From positions 1 through 64,000 of the forward strand of contig NZ_JABEYA020000019.1 of NCBI RefSeq assembly GCF_013074385.2: DNA of 64,000 bases. Direction: 5' to 3'. Both the position numbers and the translations under genes were made by a program. How positions within the stretch are numbered: the first letter of the stretch is position 1; each line of letters starts with the position of its first letter. This stretch comes from Vibrio ostreicida (GTDB lineage: Bacteria > Pseudomonadota > Gammaproteobacteria > Enterobacterales > Vibrionaceae). The notes beneath the pieces were generated by a model. It was not told the origin of the DNA, made no database searches, and was given only the letters and a program-made list of their open reading frames with translations. Positions 27,888 to 37,555 of the stretch are shown one piece after another.

Positions 27888-29572
27888 GCTATTCACCCCC
27901 TATCCTGACAATAAGAATGCGTACAGGTATTGACCAATATTTCACATATGATTTCACTCGCTTTTTTTATCACGGTGTCGCCTTCAAAAGGAGCTTTGAA
28001 TCGGCAAAGCCAGCAAATCGTGACAATGATGTATTGCGATGGTACCGATTCTTTAATGATACTAATGAGTATTCGGATCTTACCAAGCAAAGCTACCTTC
28101 GAGACTTCGCTCTCTTTGTTCGTCATTGTGATTCAAAGAACCTTATACCTGAAAGCGCCGAAGCAGTTGAATCTTTAGAAAGGCATTTAATTGAAAGAGT
28201 TAGAATTGAAAAAATGAATGTGAACTCTGCCAGAAAGCAGATTTCATGTGTTAAGAAATGTTTAGAAAAATTGGGGAACCCTAGTTCAACATGGTTCTCG
28301 TCTTATGCCCTGTTTCGCTCTGAAGTAAATCCAACTGAAAGTTATTCTGATCAAGAGTTAAATATCCTTATAAAAGTTATCTATCGTTTTTTTAATCAGC
28401 TATCAAAACAAATCTTAGATGAACCACAGAAGTTCCTTCAAGCTACGACCAATAAACGCGTTGGCACCTTTATATACCAAGGATTTTCCCATGATATTGC
28501 ATCACCCGTAACAAAATGTTTTAGCTCAGCTTATTTCTTGCTGGCGTATTACACATGGGGAAATACAACGGTACTCCTAAACATGACTAAGCCAAAAGAA
28601 AAAATATATGAAGGCGGAGCGTGGTTTGAGCAAAGTATATTGAAACCTAGAGCAAATAAGTTTGTATCAGTTTCAATTGGTGACAATGGCACCTACCATG
28701 TCCCAAAGATAGCTCTACGTTTTTTTGAGCAACTTCTTAAACTTAGCACATCTATATCAACCAACTCTCATCTGTTGTATCAAGTAAAAACAGGAAAAGC
28801 AGCGCCATTACAACAAGGTCATATTCAAACATTCTCCAAATGGCTACAACAAACATTTTCTCTAATGACCGATGATAATAAACCACTGAGACCAACAGCA
28901 TCAAGGTTCCGAGCTAGTGGTAGCTATCGATATTTAGCAAAAACTGGCAACGCAGTCGAAACTTCTCTTTTATTGGGAAATACTCCACGCACACTCAATA
29001 AACACTACTCGTCAGGGAATACTGTAGAAAATGAAAAGCAACTACTGGCAGCTACATACACGATAGAAGGAATGGCAAAGTGCTCTGATATTAACCAAGC
29101 AAAAGAACACACGAAAAGAGAACTTGGCATTGAGGTTCTCCCATATGAAGAGTTTTTAAACAAATACTCTGATTCGAATGGTCAAAAAACAGTACTTGGT
29201 ACTGGTTGTAAGAATGCGTTTTCTGCACATGTTGAAAAATATAGGAGAAGAAATCACTTTAATCCAAAGGACTTTGTTGTTGATCATCTGGCATGCTCAG
29301 ACATCCATAACTGCTTCAACTGCGAAAACCAAGTCATCATAGAAAGCATTGAGGATATTTGGTGCTTGTTGAGCTATCGAGAGTCAATCAAGGACTCAAA
29401 AGTCTATCACTTAAATGAACAGCACTTTTCCAATAATTACTCCCACCTTCTCGCATCGATTAATAGCGTTGTTTTCAATATTCATCCAAAAGTAAAAAGG
29501 CTCGCGGAGAAAAAACTGAAAAATGAAGGTCGTCATCCATTATGGCCAGATGGCATCAATATTGATTTTTAG
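27884..29572 (+). CDS. tfp: Tyrosine-recombinase-fold protein (Tfp), catalytically degenerate
   Basis: 562 residues. A recombinase fold is suggested by FRASGSYRYL (R343) and LLGNTPRTLNKHYSSG (Y375), but the first catalytic arginine segment reads YYTWGNTTVLL, without the expected TGxRxxE, and the His/Trp position is Asn. So it is probably a structural partner and not an independent enzyme. A cysteine cluster at the C terminus (GTGCKNAF, HLACSDIHNCFNCEN) may bind zinc. A similar cluster ends IntB. Translationally coupled to intA. Confidence 0.75.
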   Translation: MSYSPPILTIRMRTGIDQYFTYDFTRFFYHGVAFKRSFESAKPANRDNDVLRWYRFFNDTNEYSDLTKQSYLRDFALFVRHCDSKNLIPESAEAVESLERHLIERVRIEKMNVNSARKQISCVKKCLEKLGNPSSTWFSSYALFRSEVNPTESYSDQELNILIKVIYRFFNQLSKQILDEPQKFLQATTNKRVGTFIYQGFSHDIASPVTKCFSSAYFLLAYYTWGNTTVLLNMTKPKEKIYEGGAWFEQSILKPRANKFVSVSIGDNGTYHVPKIALRFFEQLLKLSTSISTNSHLLYQVKTGKAAPLQQGHIQTFSKWLQQTFSLMTDDNKPLRPTASRFRASGSYRYLAKTGNAVETSLLLGNTPRTLNKHYSSGNTVENEKQLLAATYTIEGMAKCSDINQAKEHTKRELGIEVLPYEEFLNKYSDSNGQKTVLGTGCKNAFSAHVEKYRRRNHFNPKDFVVDHLACSDIHNCFNCENQVIIESIEDIWCLLSYRESIKDSKVYHLNEQHFSNNYSHLLASINSVVFNIHPKVKRLAEKKLKNEGRHPLWPDGINIDF

Positions 29573-29583
29573 GAAAGCAAAGC

Positions 29584-31698
29584 ATGACACCTCTTTTTGA
29601 ATTACCACGAAATATACTGCAAGAAAATTTATCTGAATACAAAAGAGTTATTCAACTTTATATCGATAATAATTATCGTGAGTTAAATGATGTAGTAATG
29701 ACCAAAAACTCTGACGGTTCTCCTTGTAGCTACTTTGGTGACGAGGAGTGGGATTTTTCAGCATATTTAGATAGTAGAATTGTGCATAAAAAAAGAATCA
29801 TTTTTTCAAATTTTGAAGATGATTTACTAGCTAGAGAAATGAAACTTATATGCTTTTCTTGGTTATATATCGCTGGCCACAATAGAAAAGGGGCAGCTAT
29901 AAAGCCAACAACTATTATGGCTAGGTTCTCTAAACTAGCTCAAATATATAAGTTTATTGAGAATAATGGGTACTCTTCTGTATCTCATCTCTCTCACGCT
30001 CTGGTTTTTAACGAGTTTCGTAATCATATCAAAAACCAAAACTACCAACATGCTCAGGTTGCTGCTATTTACAATACTTTAACCAGTATAGCGCGAGCAG
30101 CAAAGTACCTTCCAATTAATTTTAGCGTTCCAAAAAATGAAACGTCCACCAAGTTTTCATATGGTACTACAGGAAAAAATAAGGAAGATGGTGCTAATCA
30201 ATTCTATGCTATACCTACGAGACTAATGGAGAACATTTACAAATACTGTTTCGAGATAGTTGAAGAATTTCATCCACATAAGGAGGCTATTCACGAGTTA
30301 TTACACGACTTACGACAAAACTATGTAGAAGGGCAAAATAGAGTAAATAAAAAAATTAAAAGTGGCACTTGGGGTTGGATAAACAAGGACTCACCTGATT
30401 ACCGTATTGAAGTAAACAAACACATGCCATCATCTTATCGTTCGATATTCGATGCCCACTATGAAGACTCATTTTTAGGTGAAAAGCTTCCGAGTGATAC
30501 TAGGAAATTTCAAGGTGCAATAATTGAGCTACAAACAATATGTTATATCACATGTGGAGCTCTTACCGGAATGCGACGTTCAGAGCTATATTGTTTGCAC
30601 TCCAATAGCTTTAAGGAAAAGGAGATGTATGGGCGAAAATACTATGTCCTAAGATCAGAACATCACAAATTTGTTCAAGGTGCAGGTAAACCCGCTGAAT
30701 GGGTAACCACTAAATTAGCAAAGAAAGCCATAGAGTTAGCAGAGGCCATATCTAGATATATGAGAATACAATTAATCGAAGATGATGACCCAATGAGCGT
30801 ATACAACTCAACCTGTCTTTGGTTGGGGCAAGGCCATAAATCAAAAAAGCCCGTTATTAGTCAAGATAATAATATGCGTAAGCATTTCCGAAGTATTTGT
30901 AATAAAGCAGGGGCAATAATAAAGGAAAGCGATCTTGATGAATTTAAGTTGATAAACCCAAACCGAGAACCGAAAAAAGCGGCAGAAAAGCTACAGGTGG
31001 GTAAAGTATGGCCATTAACCACCCATCAACTTCGCAGAACATTTGCAGTTTTTTCCAAAAGACACAACTTGTGCCATGACATAGCAATTAAACAACAGTT
31101 CAAACATCTCGACCTACCTACAACAGAATGGTATGGAGAAGGTGGCCTAGCTAGCAAAATAAAGGCTTTACAAATAGATACCGAACTTCAATCTTTTTTA
31201 AATGACGTCATTCAAGAGTCTACGACTCAAAAAATTCATCAATGGTACGAAGAGAAAGAATCAAACAATCTCATGGGACACATGGCAGGTACCATCAATA
31301 AAAACCGACTTTCATTACACAAAAAATACAGATCTTGGGATGCCATCAATGAACATGTAAAGGCTGGTCGCTTAACTTTAGTTGGTACCCTACACTCGTA
31401 CTGTATGGCTGGATACGAATGCCAGATGCATAAGATTAGCTCACCTGCAAACTGCATGAATTGTGAAAATCAGCTAATTGGTCAAGAGCAAGTTGAAAGC
31501 TGGCAAAAGCGGCACTCGTGGGTTTCTCAGCAAGTTAAAGATATGGATGCGATCGGTACATTAACAAGTTCAATGTATTCTCATTTCATTACTCAAATCA
31601 GGGCAGCTGAAAAAGTATTGCACCGATTTAAAATACCATTTGAAAAATTTGACATAGGTAGTGATAAGTATGAGCAAATCCCAAATTACGAGGGTTGA
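29584..31698 (+). CDS. intB: SE tyrosine recombinase IntB
   Basis: 704 residues, the longest of the trio. Complete catalytic set: R331 or R332 (TGMRRSELYCL), H481/R484 (HQLRRTF), H508 (FKHLDL), Y517 (TEWYGEGG). The C-terminal cysteine cluster (HSYCMAGYECQMHK ... CMNCENQL, residues about 600-625) resembles the one in Tfp. It starts 11 bases after tfp with GGAAAG upstream. Likely acts with IntA on the asymmetric ends to give strand-biased excision. Confidence 0.82.
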   Translation: MTPLFELPRNILQENLSEYKRVIQLYIDNNYRELNDVVMTKNSDGSPCSYFGDEEWDFSAYLDSRIVHKKRIIFSNFEDDLLAREMKLICFSWLYIAGHNRKGAAIKPTTIMARFSKLAQIYKFIENNGYSSVSHLSHALVFNEFRNHIKNQNYQHAQVAAIYNTLTSIARAAKYLPINFSVPKNETSTKFSYGTTGKNKEDGANQFYAIPTRLMENIYKYCFEIVEEFHPHKEAIHELLHDLRQNYVEGQNRVNKKIKSGTWGWINKDSPDYRIEVNKHMPSSYRSIFDAHYEDSFLGEKLPSDTRKFQGAIIELQTICYITCGALTGMRRSELYCLHSNSFKEKEMYGRKYYVLRSEHHKFVQGAGKPAEWVTTKLAKKAIELAEAISRYMRIQLIEDDDPMSVYNSTCLWLGQGHKSKKPVISQDNNMRKHFRSICNKAGAIIKESDLDEFKLINPNREPKKAAEKLQVGKVWPLTTHQLRRTFAVFSKRHNLCHDIAIKQQFKHLDLPTTEWYGEGGLASKIKALQIDTELQSFLNDVIQESTTQKIHQWYEEKESNNLMGHMAGTINKNRLSLHKKYRSWDAINEHVKAGRLTLVGTLHSYCMAGYECQMHKISSPANCMNCENQLIGQEQVESWQKRHSWVSQQVKDMDAIGTLTSSMYSHFITQIRAAEKVLHRFKIPFEKFDIGSDKYEQIPNYEG

Positions 31699-32107
31699 AC
31701 TTGAAGATGCTCTTAAGCGTATTCTAAGTGGGAAAACCGAACGTATAGACCCAACTAGGAAAATATCTGTCAAAGCTGTTGAGGAAGAGGCAGGCCTAGG
31801 TGATGGCTCAGCTTATTACTACAAAGACATCGTCTCGACGATAAAAGAGGCGGTGATTCAGAACTCACCAAAAGCTAGAAAACAGAACCTCTATGAAGAA
31901 AAAATCGCAAACCTTAGGGAGCGCTTAGCAAATGAAAAACGATTGAAAGAAAAGTACTACAAGCAAGCTGAAGATTATAAAGAGAAGTTAAGTGAAATGG
32001 CCAGTCAGCATAACCAACTGGCTTTGATGATTCAGCAGTATCAATATCGAATAGCTGAGATTGATTGTGAAGTATCAGAGTATCCCTCGCCTGAAAAATA
32101 TAAATAA
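31670..32107 (+). CDS. srap: SE-associated recombination auxiliary protein (Srap-like)
   Basis: 145 residues. The first 60 resemble a DNA-binding helix-turn-helix (ITRVELEDALKRIL, SVKAVEEEAGLGDGSAYYY), and residues about 75-125 form a charged coiled coil. The ATG at 31670 has AGG at a fair distance; the GTG at 31661 is too near that AGG. It overlaps intB by 29 bases. Size, place and coiled coil suit the fourth conserved SE gene. Thirty bases separate it from the convergent ietS, with no obvious terminator. Confidence 0.7.
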   Translation: MSKSQITRVELEDALKRILSGKTERIDPTRKISVKAVEEEAGLGDGSAYYYKDIVSTIKEAVIQNSPKARKQNLYEEKIANLRERLANEKRLKEKYYKQAEDYKEKLSEMASQHNQLALMIQQYQYRIAEIDCEVSEYPSPEKYK

Positions 32108-32137
32108 CAATTCAGGTTTGACCGCAAAAGTGACTAA

Positions 32138-34327
32138 CTATACTCGTACTCGATTCGCTACCTTCACGGCTTGCAAAGTCTGGTTTTGCTGAAGTACCAA
32201 GTTGTAAGTATTGGTATCACCCTGTGCCCTTATAGATATAATAAGGGAATAGTTAAGTGGCTCGAGATCCGTTTGACTATCTCCGCCCTGCTCTCTAGCA
32301 TGATACTTAACATCAAACACAGGATTGAGGAGGGTGTCTTTTTTAAATCTTTGAGACCTAGATATGCATGTTTCCCACTTGTGCGCATCTTCCCTTAATT
32401 CCTCTTCCGTTTCATATAAGTTACCCACTGAAAAGAATGTTTTGGAATCAGCATGATCAGCTTCTTCACTCTTTTTCTTACTTTCATTTCCCCTAAACAC
32501 AATGTCTAAACCACTTCTCGTATAGTGTAAAGGATGTTCAGGATCTGTAATTGCATTAAAGCAAAAAGTCGCTTTTAGGTGAACCCATGTACAATCGATT
32601 CCGTCAGGAATTGGGATAGGCACTCTCAAATGCTCTGATTTGTTTAGCTCACCCTGATATACAATTATCGCTTCATCATCCATGCATTCGACAACAGACT
32701 CCGGTGAGCTTGGTAGCAACCCCCACCCTACATCATTTTGCTCTTTTTCGTCACGATTAGCATGATGCACCATTAGAGCCTTTACTGTTGATGCATTCAA
32801 ATCAAAGTCCGTTATAGAGTCAATTCCAGCCGCTACTCTCAATGCATAAGGCGCTGCATAGCTTGTGCCAAGAGTGCCCACAATAGAATGAGTCAGTGGT
32901 GAATAAACCTTAAAAAGCTCTTTGTTTGAACCACCAAAAATCACCCCATCTGGTTTTACGACTCCAGGACTTCTACCTGGCCCAATACAACTATACGAAG
33001 CTTTTTCCCATGTTTCTCCCGTAGAATCAGAAGCACCGACTGCAAAGCAATTAACCATGTCACTTGGCGGCTGTATTCTTGCAAACTCCCCATCTAGTTC
33101 ACCGTCATTACCGATTGCGACAGTGGCAAAGCAATGGCCATCTTGTAAGAGCCTATCGATAACTGAAGTCCATACATGAACATCATCATCATCTATTGCC
33201 AACCTCGGCCCTAAACTTAGATTTACGTACTTATACTCTTTCTTCTGTAAAACAGCCTCAATTCTCGATAGCACATCAAACAAATCTGGATCGGTATCCG
33301 TTGCTGATAACACCCTAACAATATCAACTTTAGTGTATGGTTCTCCCATTGGTAGGTTGCTATCAGAGTATGGACCAAATAGATATGCAGAACATACTTC
33401 ACTACCATGGGATAGCAAACTAGGGTGCCCATGCGTGACATCAGAAGGAATATATTCAGTTATCCAATCGTGGAGGATATGTTCAGACCCTATACCACCA
33501 TCGAAAATACAAACTTTGAAATCATTACTTAACACTTTCAGTTGGGGTAACTCAAAAGCCTCTTTGAGAGACTCACGCATAACATCAGGATGGTTAAATC
33601 TAAGCTGAGGCATACTTCTAAGTACCCTTAGATGAGAAAATTGCGCCAACTCATGTTCTGTGCCGTTCTCAATTGTCACAGGTAGGAAAGTCAACCCTCC
33701 AACAGTTTTGGCTCTCTTCCAATCAACAACGCCACCAAGAGAGACCGAATAATTATCAAATGAGCTTCTAACTACTTGATCATGCTCCGATGCATGTAAC
33801 ACTACTTCTAATTTTAACTCGTCACTCTGATCATCTATATATTTAATCTTTTCATCAGGTGTTATCGAACTTACATTTTCGATAGATCTAATAATACCCT
33901 GTGTAGATTCGGGCAAATTGTCATGTTGAATGCTATTTAACATAGCTTCAAATTTAGACTTAGTTCCTGACACAAAAATACACGATGTCAGCCCCTCTTC
34001 TGGATGTTTTTTGACTGCCCATTTCTGAGGTTTTATACGCAACGACTTTGAACCTACATCTTTGATATCATAACGATTAAATAACTTTGTAGGATAATAA
34101 GATTTAGCTAAATAAGAGGGGTGCTGAAGGAACTTTATTACAACTTCACCATTTGCACACTGTACATCTGGTTTTAAATCTATATCTTCAATTACACTGG
34201 ACAGGTTTTTAACTAACCGATCCCTTGCTTCAGAGAACGAGTAAGGGTGCTTCTTCTCACCTCCTCCAGATCTTACCTCTACTGAGTTAGTAAGAGATTC
34301 ACCATAGCCAATAATAAAGTTCTTCAT
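32138..34327 (-). CDS. ietS: Subtilisin-like serine protease, IetS-like
   Basis: 729 residues with a complete S8 triad: D276 (CIFDGGIG), H307 (LLSHGSEVCSAYL), S489 (GTLGTSYAAP), and the oxyanion Asn 407 (VAIGNDGE). There is no signal peptide, so it acts in the cytoplasm. The 270-residue N-terminal region and the beta-rich C terminus (from about 560) show no known motif. It follows an AAA ATPase gene by five bases. ATPase-plus-subtilase pairs are the IetAS anti-phage module (first described on an Agrobacterium plasmid). The target of the protease is unknown. Confidence 0.83.
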   Translation of the reverse strand: MKNFIIGYGESLTNSVEVRSGGGEKKHPYSFSEARDRLVKNLSSVIEDIDLKPDVQCANGEVVIKFLQHPSYLAKSYYPTKLFNRYDIKDVGSKSLRIKPQKWAVKKHPEEGLTSCIFVSGTKSKFEAMLNSIQHDNLPESTQGIIRSIENVSSITPDEKIKYIDDQSDELKLEVVLHASEHDQVVRSSFDNYSVSLGGVVDWKRAKTVGGLTFLPVTIENGTEHELAQFSHLRVLRSMPQLRFNHPDVMRESLKEAFELPQLKVLSNDFKVCIFDGGIGSEHILHDWITEYIPSDVTHGHPSLLSHGSEVCSAYLFGPYSDSNLPMGEPYTKVDIVRVLSATDTDPDLFDVLSRIEAVLQKKEYKYVNLSLGPRLAIDDDDVHVWTSVIDRLLQDGHCFATVAIGNDGELDGEFARIQPPSDMVNCFAVGASDSTGETWEKASYSCIGPGRSPGVVKPDGVIFGGSNKELFKVYSPLTHSIVGTLGTSYAAPYALRVAAGIDSITDFDLNASTVKALMVHHANRDEKEQNDVGWGLLPSSPESVVECMDDEAIIVYQGELNKSEHLRVPIPIPDGIDCTWVHLKATFCFNAITDPEHPLHYTRSGLDIVFRGNESKKKSEEADHADSKTFFSVGNLYETEEELREDAHKWETCISRSQRFKKDTLLNPVFDVKYHAREQGGDSQTDLEPLNYSLIISIRAQGDTNTYNLVLQQNQTLQAVKVANRVRV

Positions 34328-34332
34328 TAAGT

Positions 34333-35406
34333 TTACCCTTCTTTTGAGTCTTCAATAGACTTCTTAACTGTTGGCCTACTTATGCTTAGCTTGCTTGCTA
34401 TAGCCCTTTGAGAGAGTCCTTGATTATGAAGCTTTACAGACATTGCCTTCTTCTCTTCCATGCTCAACTCTTCGTAATAACCGACATTTTCTTCGCCAGC
34501 CAAATTTCTTAAAGCCAAAGCAGAAATGACACTTGCCCTTTTTTCTTGGGTTAGCTCTCTGTCTATGTTGCTAAAGGACATTCCTTCAAACTTATCTACA
34601 TATTCCTGCTTTTTATCTGCAATATCAGACCAGTACTCTGATAAATAGTCACCAATCATATCCTTGGAAGGCATTGTAAATAATATTTCCATATCAAACC
34701 TCCTCCATATTGCAGGATCTAGAAGTTCGCCGTGATTGGTAGCTGCGACAAGTAAAGATGTCGAAGGCCATTCATCAATAGTTTGAAGTAACACTGTTAC
34801 AAGTCTTTTTAGCTCGCCTAACTCACGATCATCATCTCGACGTTTAGCGATGGCATCAAACTCATCAAGTAGCAATACACACGGGAAAGACATTGCATGC
34901 TCTAACACAGCCCTAACATTACTACCTGTTTTTCCTAAGAAGCTACTCATAACGGTGGCTAAGTCTAAGATAAGTAATGGGAGATCGAGTTGGTTCGCTA
35001 GCCATCTAGCAGACATAGTTTTACCTACACCTGGAGGCCCCTGGAATATTAAAGATTTAGTTGGCTGTAGACCTTCAGACAACAGAGCATCCACATACTT
35101 CCTTTCCAGCAGTACCTGATCAAATACATCAGATACACTATCAGAATATATTGGAGATTTTGATAGTAATGTAGGCACCTCCACCTTAATCAGACTCTGC
35201 CTACTATCTGAATCTACAGGTGGAGGCATACGTCTGACATTGCTGCTTCGTAAAGCATCAGAAGCTAATCTTTGAGCCATTTGCTCGTAGAGAGAGGTGT
35301 TTTCCAACCTAATTTTTGAAGCCAGTTTCCTAACAATCATTTGCGCTGTTGACTTATCCCCCTTAAGGGCGACATCTACCAAGTTTAATATGAGCTTATC
35401 TTCCAT
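34333..35406 (-). CDS. ietA: AAA+ ATPase, IetA-like, with C-terminal helix-turn-helix
   Basis: 357 residues. Walker A GPPGVGKT (123-130), Walker B VLLLDEFDAI (177-186), sensor region AATNHGELLDPAIWRRFD with arginine finger. The N-terminal 80 residues are helical. The C terminus (about 322-352, LHNQGLSQRAIASKLSISRPTVKKS) is a clear helix-turn-helix of the resolvase/replication-regulator sort, which suggests DNA binding or autoregulation. Start ATG at 35406 has GTAGG upstream. First gene of the pair with ietS. Confidence 0.83.
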   Translation of the reverse strand: MEDKLILNLVDVALKGDKSTAQMIVRKLASKIRLENTSLYEQMAQRLASDALRSSNVRRMPPPVDSDSRQSLIKVEVPTLLSKSPIYSDSVSDVFDQVLLERKYVDALLSEGLQPTKSLIFQGPPGVGKTMSARWLANQLDLPLLILDLATVMSSFLGKTGSNVRAVLEHAMSFPCVLLLDEFDAIAKRRDDDRELGELKRLVTVLLQTIDEWPSTSLLVAATNHGELLDPAIWRRFDMEILFTMPSKDMIGDYLSEYWSDIADKKQEYVDKFEGMSFSNIDRELTQEKRASVISALALRNLAGEENVGYYEELSMEEKKAMSVKLHNQGLSQRAIASKLSISRPTVKKSIEDSKEG

Positions 35407-35438
35407 TTTGGCCTACGCTTTTAGATTTTATTTTTACA

Positions 35439-35535
35439 ATGGTAAACCATAACAAAAAAACTTACCACGAAATAACCAATACTTACCACACAAAAAAGAC
35501 ATAGTGACCAAAATAAACACAATCAATGGTAAGTT
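35439..35535. promoter_or_regulatory. GGTAAG repeats before ietA
   Basis: In the 140 bases between ietA and the helicase gene are two ACTTACCAC copies exactly 21 bases apart (35460-35468, 35481-35489), an inverted GGTAAGTT (35528-35535), a palindrome ATGGTAAACCAT (35439-35450), and two CAATGGTAA. Spacing of two helical turns suggests an operator, perhaps for the helix-turn-helix of IetA. Confidence 0.5.
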
Positions 35536-35546
35536 TCGTGATGGTT

Positions 35547-36935
35547 CTAGGACAAAACAAGAGAAAAGGCAGAGATAACACGTTTCCTAAAACGCCCCAA
35601 CTGAATGTCACTCACCGAAGGGGGCCTTTCAAGGAGGCCATTAGCTTTATAACTAGGTGAACTAATCCAAGCAATTGAAGACTCTGAACCAACAACCTTA
35701 TTCAACGGACTTTCTTTACATTGTGCATCATGTCTACCAAGAAAAAAGCATTCTTCCATTGGCGGAACTTTTGCAAATAAACACGATTCAGGAATGTCTT
35801 GTTCAATCCGCTCCGAAAACTCTATCAGGCTTTGCTCTGCAAAAGTAAATAGCCACGCTTGTTGGTTTGCTAGCCCATTAACTCTAAGAATACGCCCAAG
35901 AACCTGTCTAAAATACAGCTCAGTTTTGACAGAGCTCATATGGCAACAAACTTGAAGACGAGGGATATCAGTACCTTCGCTAATCATTCCAACGCTGACA
36001 ATCCATTGAGCATCACTTTGACGATAACGTTCTATTTCTGCTAAAGGTTCTTCGTGGCGATAAGTGACTATTGAGACTGTTTGAGCGTACTTTTGAGAGA
36101 GTATCTTTTTAATTGTTTGCGCATGCTGAACGGATGAAGCAACAACTAAACCTCCTGCACTTGGGGATTGAGTGCGGATTTCTGCGAGCTTTTTACAACC
36201 GAGTCCAAGTAGGTACTCCATCGCTTCTTGGTTGTGTATTACACTTTGATAAGACGTTTTAGTCTGCTTAATCATTTCAAGTATGGATGAAAAAGATTCT
36301 ACTTTTTCATCACTGGTTACTGAGAGGTGTTCGTTATCAACGAGAACCAAGTTCGGAGTTCTGCAAACCTTGTCAGCAATGGCTTGCTTCAAGGTATATT
36401 GATAATCAACGAGAAGTTGCCCATCAGGAGTACTGTATTCACTCATCACGATAGGTAAGGCATCTGAGCGCCACGGAGTTCCTGACATAGCCAATGTGTA
36501 GGTTGCTAGCCCTTGAATCTTTGTGAGTACCTGCTGCCCCCAAACATTTGCATTTTCGATCTCTGAACCCGAGCAATGGTGTATCTCATCAAAAACAACA
36601 AACACTCGATGGTTACGGAGGGTTTGCCAAAATTCATCTTTAAGAAATTGAATGGATTGGTATGTTAAGGATTGCCCAATAGAACCTAACCCACCGTTAA
36701 AAGTACAATTAAGAGTGTGTGAAAAGGTTCTTTTTATACCATCTGAAACGGTTAAAGACGGTCAAAAACACAGAACAAGATCGACCATATCATCTTGCAA
36801 CAATCTCGAAGCTACCGTTGCTGCAAGCACTGTTTTCCCTGCCCCTGGCGTAGCTTGGCAAAAGAAGTGGACGCAATTCGCTTTAAATTTTTTCAATGCT
36901 CTTTCTGAACACTCTTGCTGCCACTTTCTTAACAC
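35547..36935 (-). pseudogene. SF2 (DEAH/ResIII-type) helicase gene interrupted by one in-frame TGA
   Basis: A continuous frame of 462 codons from GTG at 36935, broken only by TGA at codon 58 (36762-36764). Motif I ATPGAGKT (codons 28-35) lies before the stop; motif II VVFDEIHHCSG, motif III MSGTPWRSD, IV-V region SVGMISEGTDIPR and VI QVLGRILR lie after. So it is one helicase gene. The GTG overlaps the stop of the upstream gene and has GAAGG nine bases ahead, hence translational coupling. The stop could be a real nonsense mutation (TCA to TGA would fit), a base error, or readthrough. Product from the ATG at 36605 alone would lack the P-loop. Confidence 0.75.
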
Positions 36936-37453
36936 GTTTGTTTGCCTTCAGAGAGGGTTTGAAGAACGTTTGTTAATCCGTTTACCTTTCCAAGTAGATG
37001 CGCAGAATGCTCTTTTGCTTTATCAAGAAGCGGGATTAACTTGGGCTCTAATTCAGGGAAGCGACGATTGAGAGATTGGTACTCTTCAATCTCTCCAAGC
37101 ACAATCTCTAACTCACCTTTGTACTGATTACGCTCATGACTTAATACCGAATAATCAGGAGTTAAAGCTATATCAACGTCAACAGATTCCTGCTTCGGTG
37201 TAATCAAAAGGGTTTTAAAAAGATCGGTCTGAAAGTACCTTTTTTGTTGGCCACTTCCTTCACTCCTGAGCCAATTGTTCTTCATAAAGCGTAAGATTTG
37301 TCGGTAAATTCTTCGACGAGCATCATCCAAGTCAACATACGAATCATCTATAGACACAAACGCGTCTCTTAATTCAATAACTGAAAAACCATCCATTCTT
37401 TTTTTAATCAATAGCTTGTGCATTTCTGCACTGATTTTTGTAGAACGTTTCAT
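36929..37453 (-). CDS. Putative winged-helix / coiled-coil protein coupled to helicase
   Basis: 174 residues from ATG at 37453. Residues about 10-75 (MDGFSVIELRDAF ... DDARRRIYRQILRFMKNNWLRSEG...RYF) look like a winged helix; residues about 100-165 form a coiled coil rich in E, L and K. The frame stays open to 37618, but that would run through the promoter-operator and into the antisense of xre, so I place the start after the predicted transcription start. No family is recognised. Its stop overlaps the helicase start. Confidence 0.6.
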   Translation of the reverse strand: MKRSTKISAEMHKLLIKKRMDGFSVIELRDAFVSIDDSYVDLDDARRRIYRQILRFMKNNWLRSEGSGQQKRYFQTDLFKTLLITPKQESVDVDIALTPDYSVLSHERNQYKGELEIVLGEIEEYQSLNRRFPELEPKLIPLLDKAKEHSAHLLGKVNGLTNVLQTLSEGKQTC

Positions 37454-37504
37454 GTACTGCTCATAATGCTCAATAAACTTAGGATTGCTAAGTATACAGA
37501 AATC

Positions 37505-37533
37505 AGTAAAACTTAGACAATCTAAGTTATCAA
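37505..37533 (-). promoter_or_regulatory. Promoter with embedded operator for the winged-helix/helicase operon
   Basis: Minus strand: TTGATA (-35, 37533-37528), 17-base spacer, TTTACT (-10, 37510-37505). The spacer is filled by the perfect palindrome AACTTAGA-CAA-TCTAAGTT (37510-37528), ideal for repression by the divergent XRE protein. On the plus strand TAGAAT (37541-37546) would start xre mRNA within a few bases of its GTG, so xre may be nearly leaderless. Confidence 0.6.
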
Positions 37534-37555
37534 AGGTTTTTAGAATGAACGCTCT

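Noticed and set aside
26685..32107. Tn554-type TnpABC or RIT recombinase trio
   Set aside because: Both have three recombinase-type genes, but sizes (400, 562, 704 and a 145-residue coiled coil) and the degenerate middle member fit the SE module better.
36762..36764. TGA in the helicase as selenocysteine
   Set aside because: No SECIS-like hairpin follows, and neighbouring residues do not resemble any known selenoprotein; nonsense mutation or base error is simpler.
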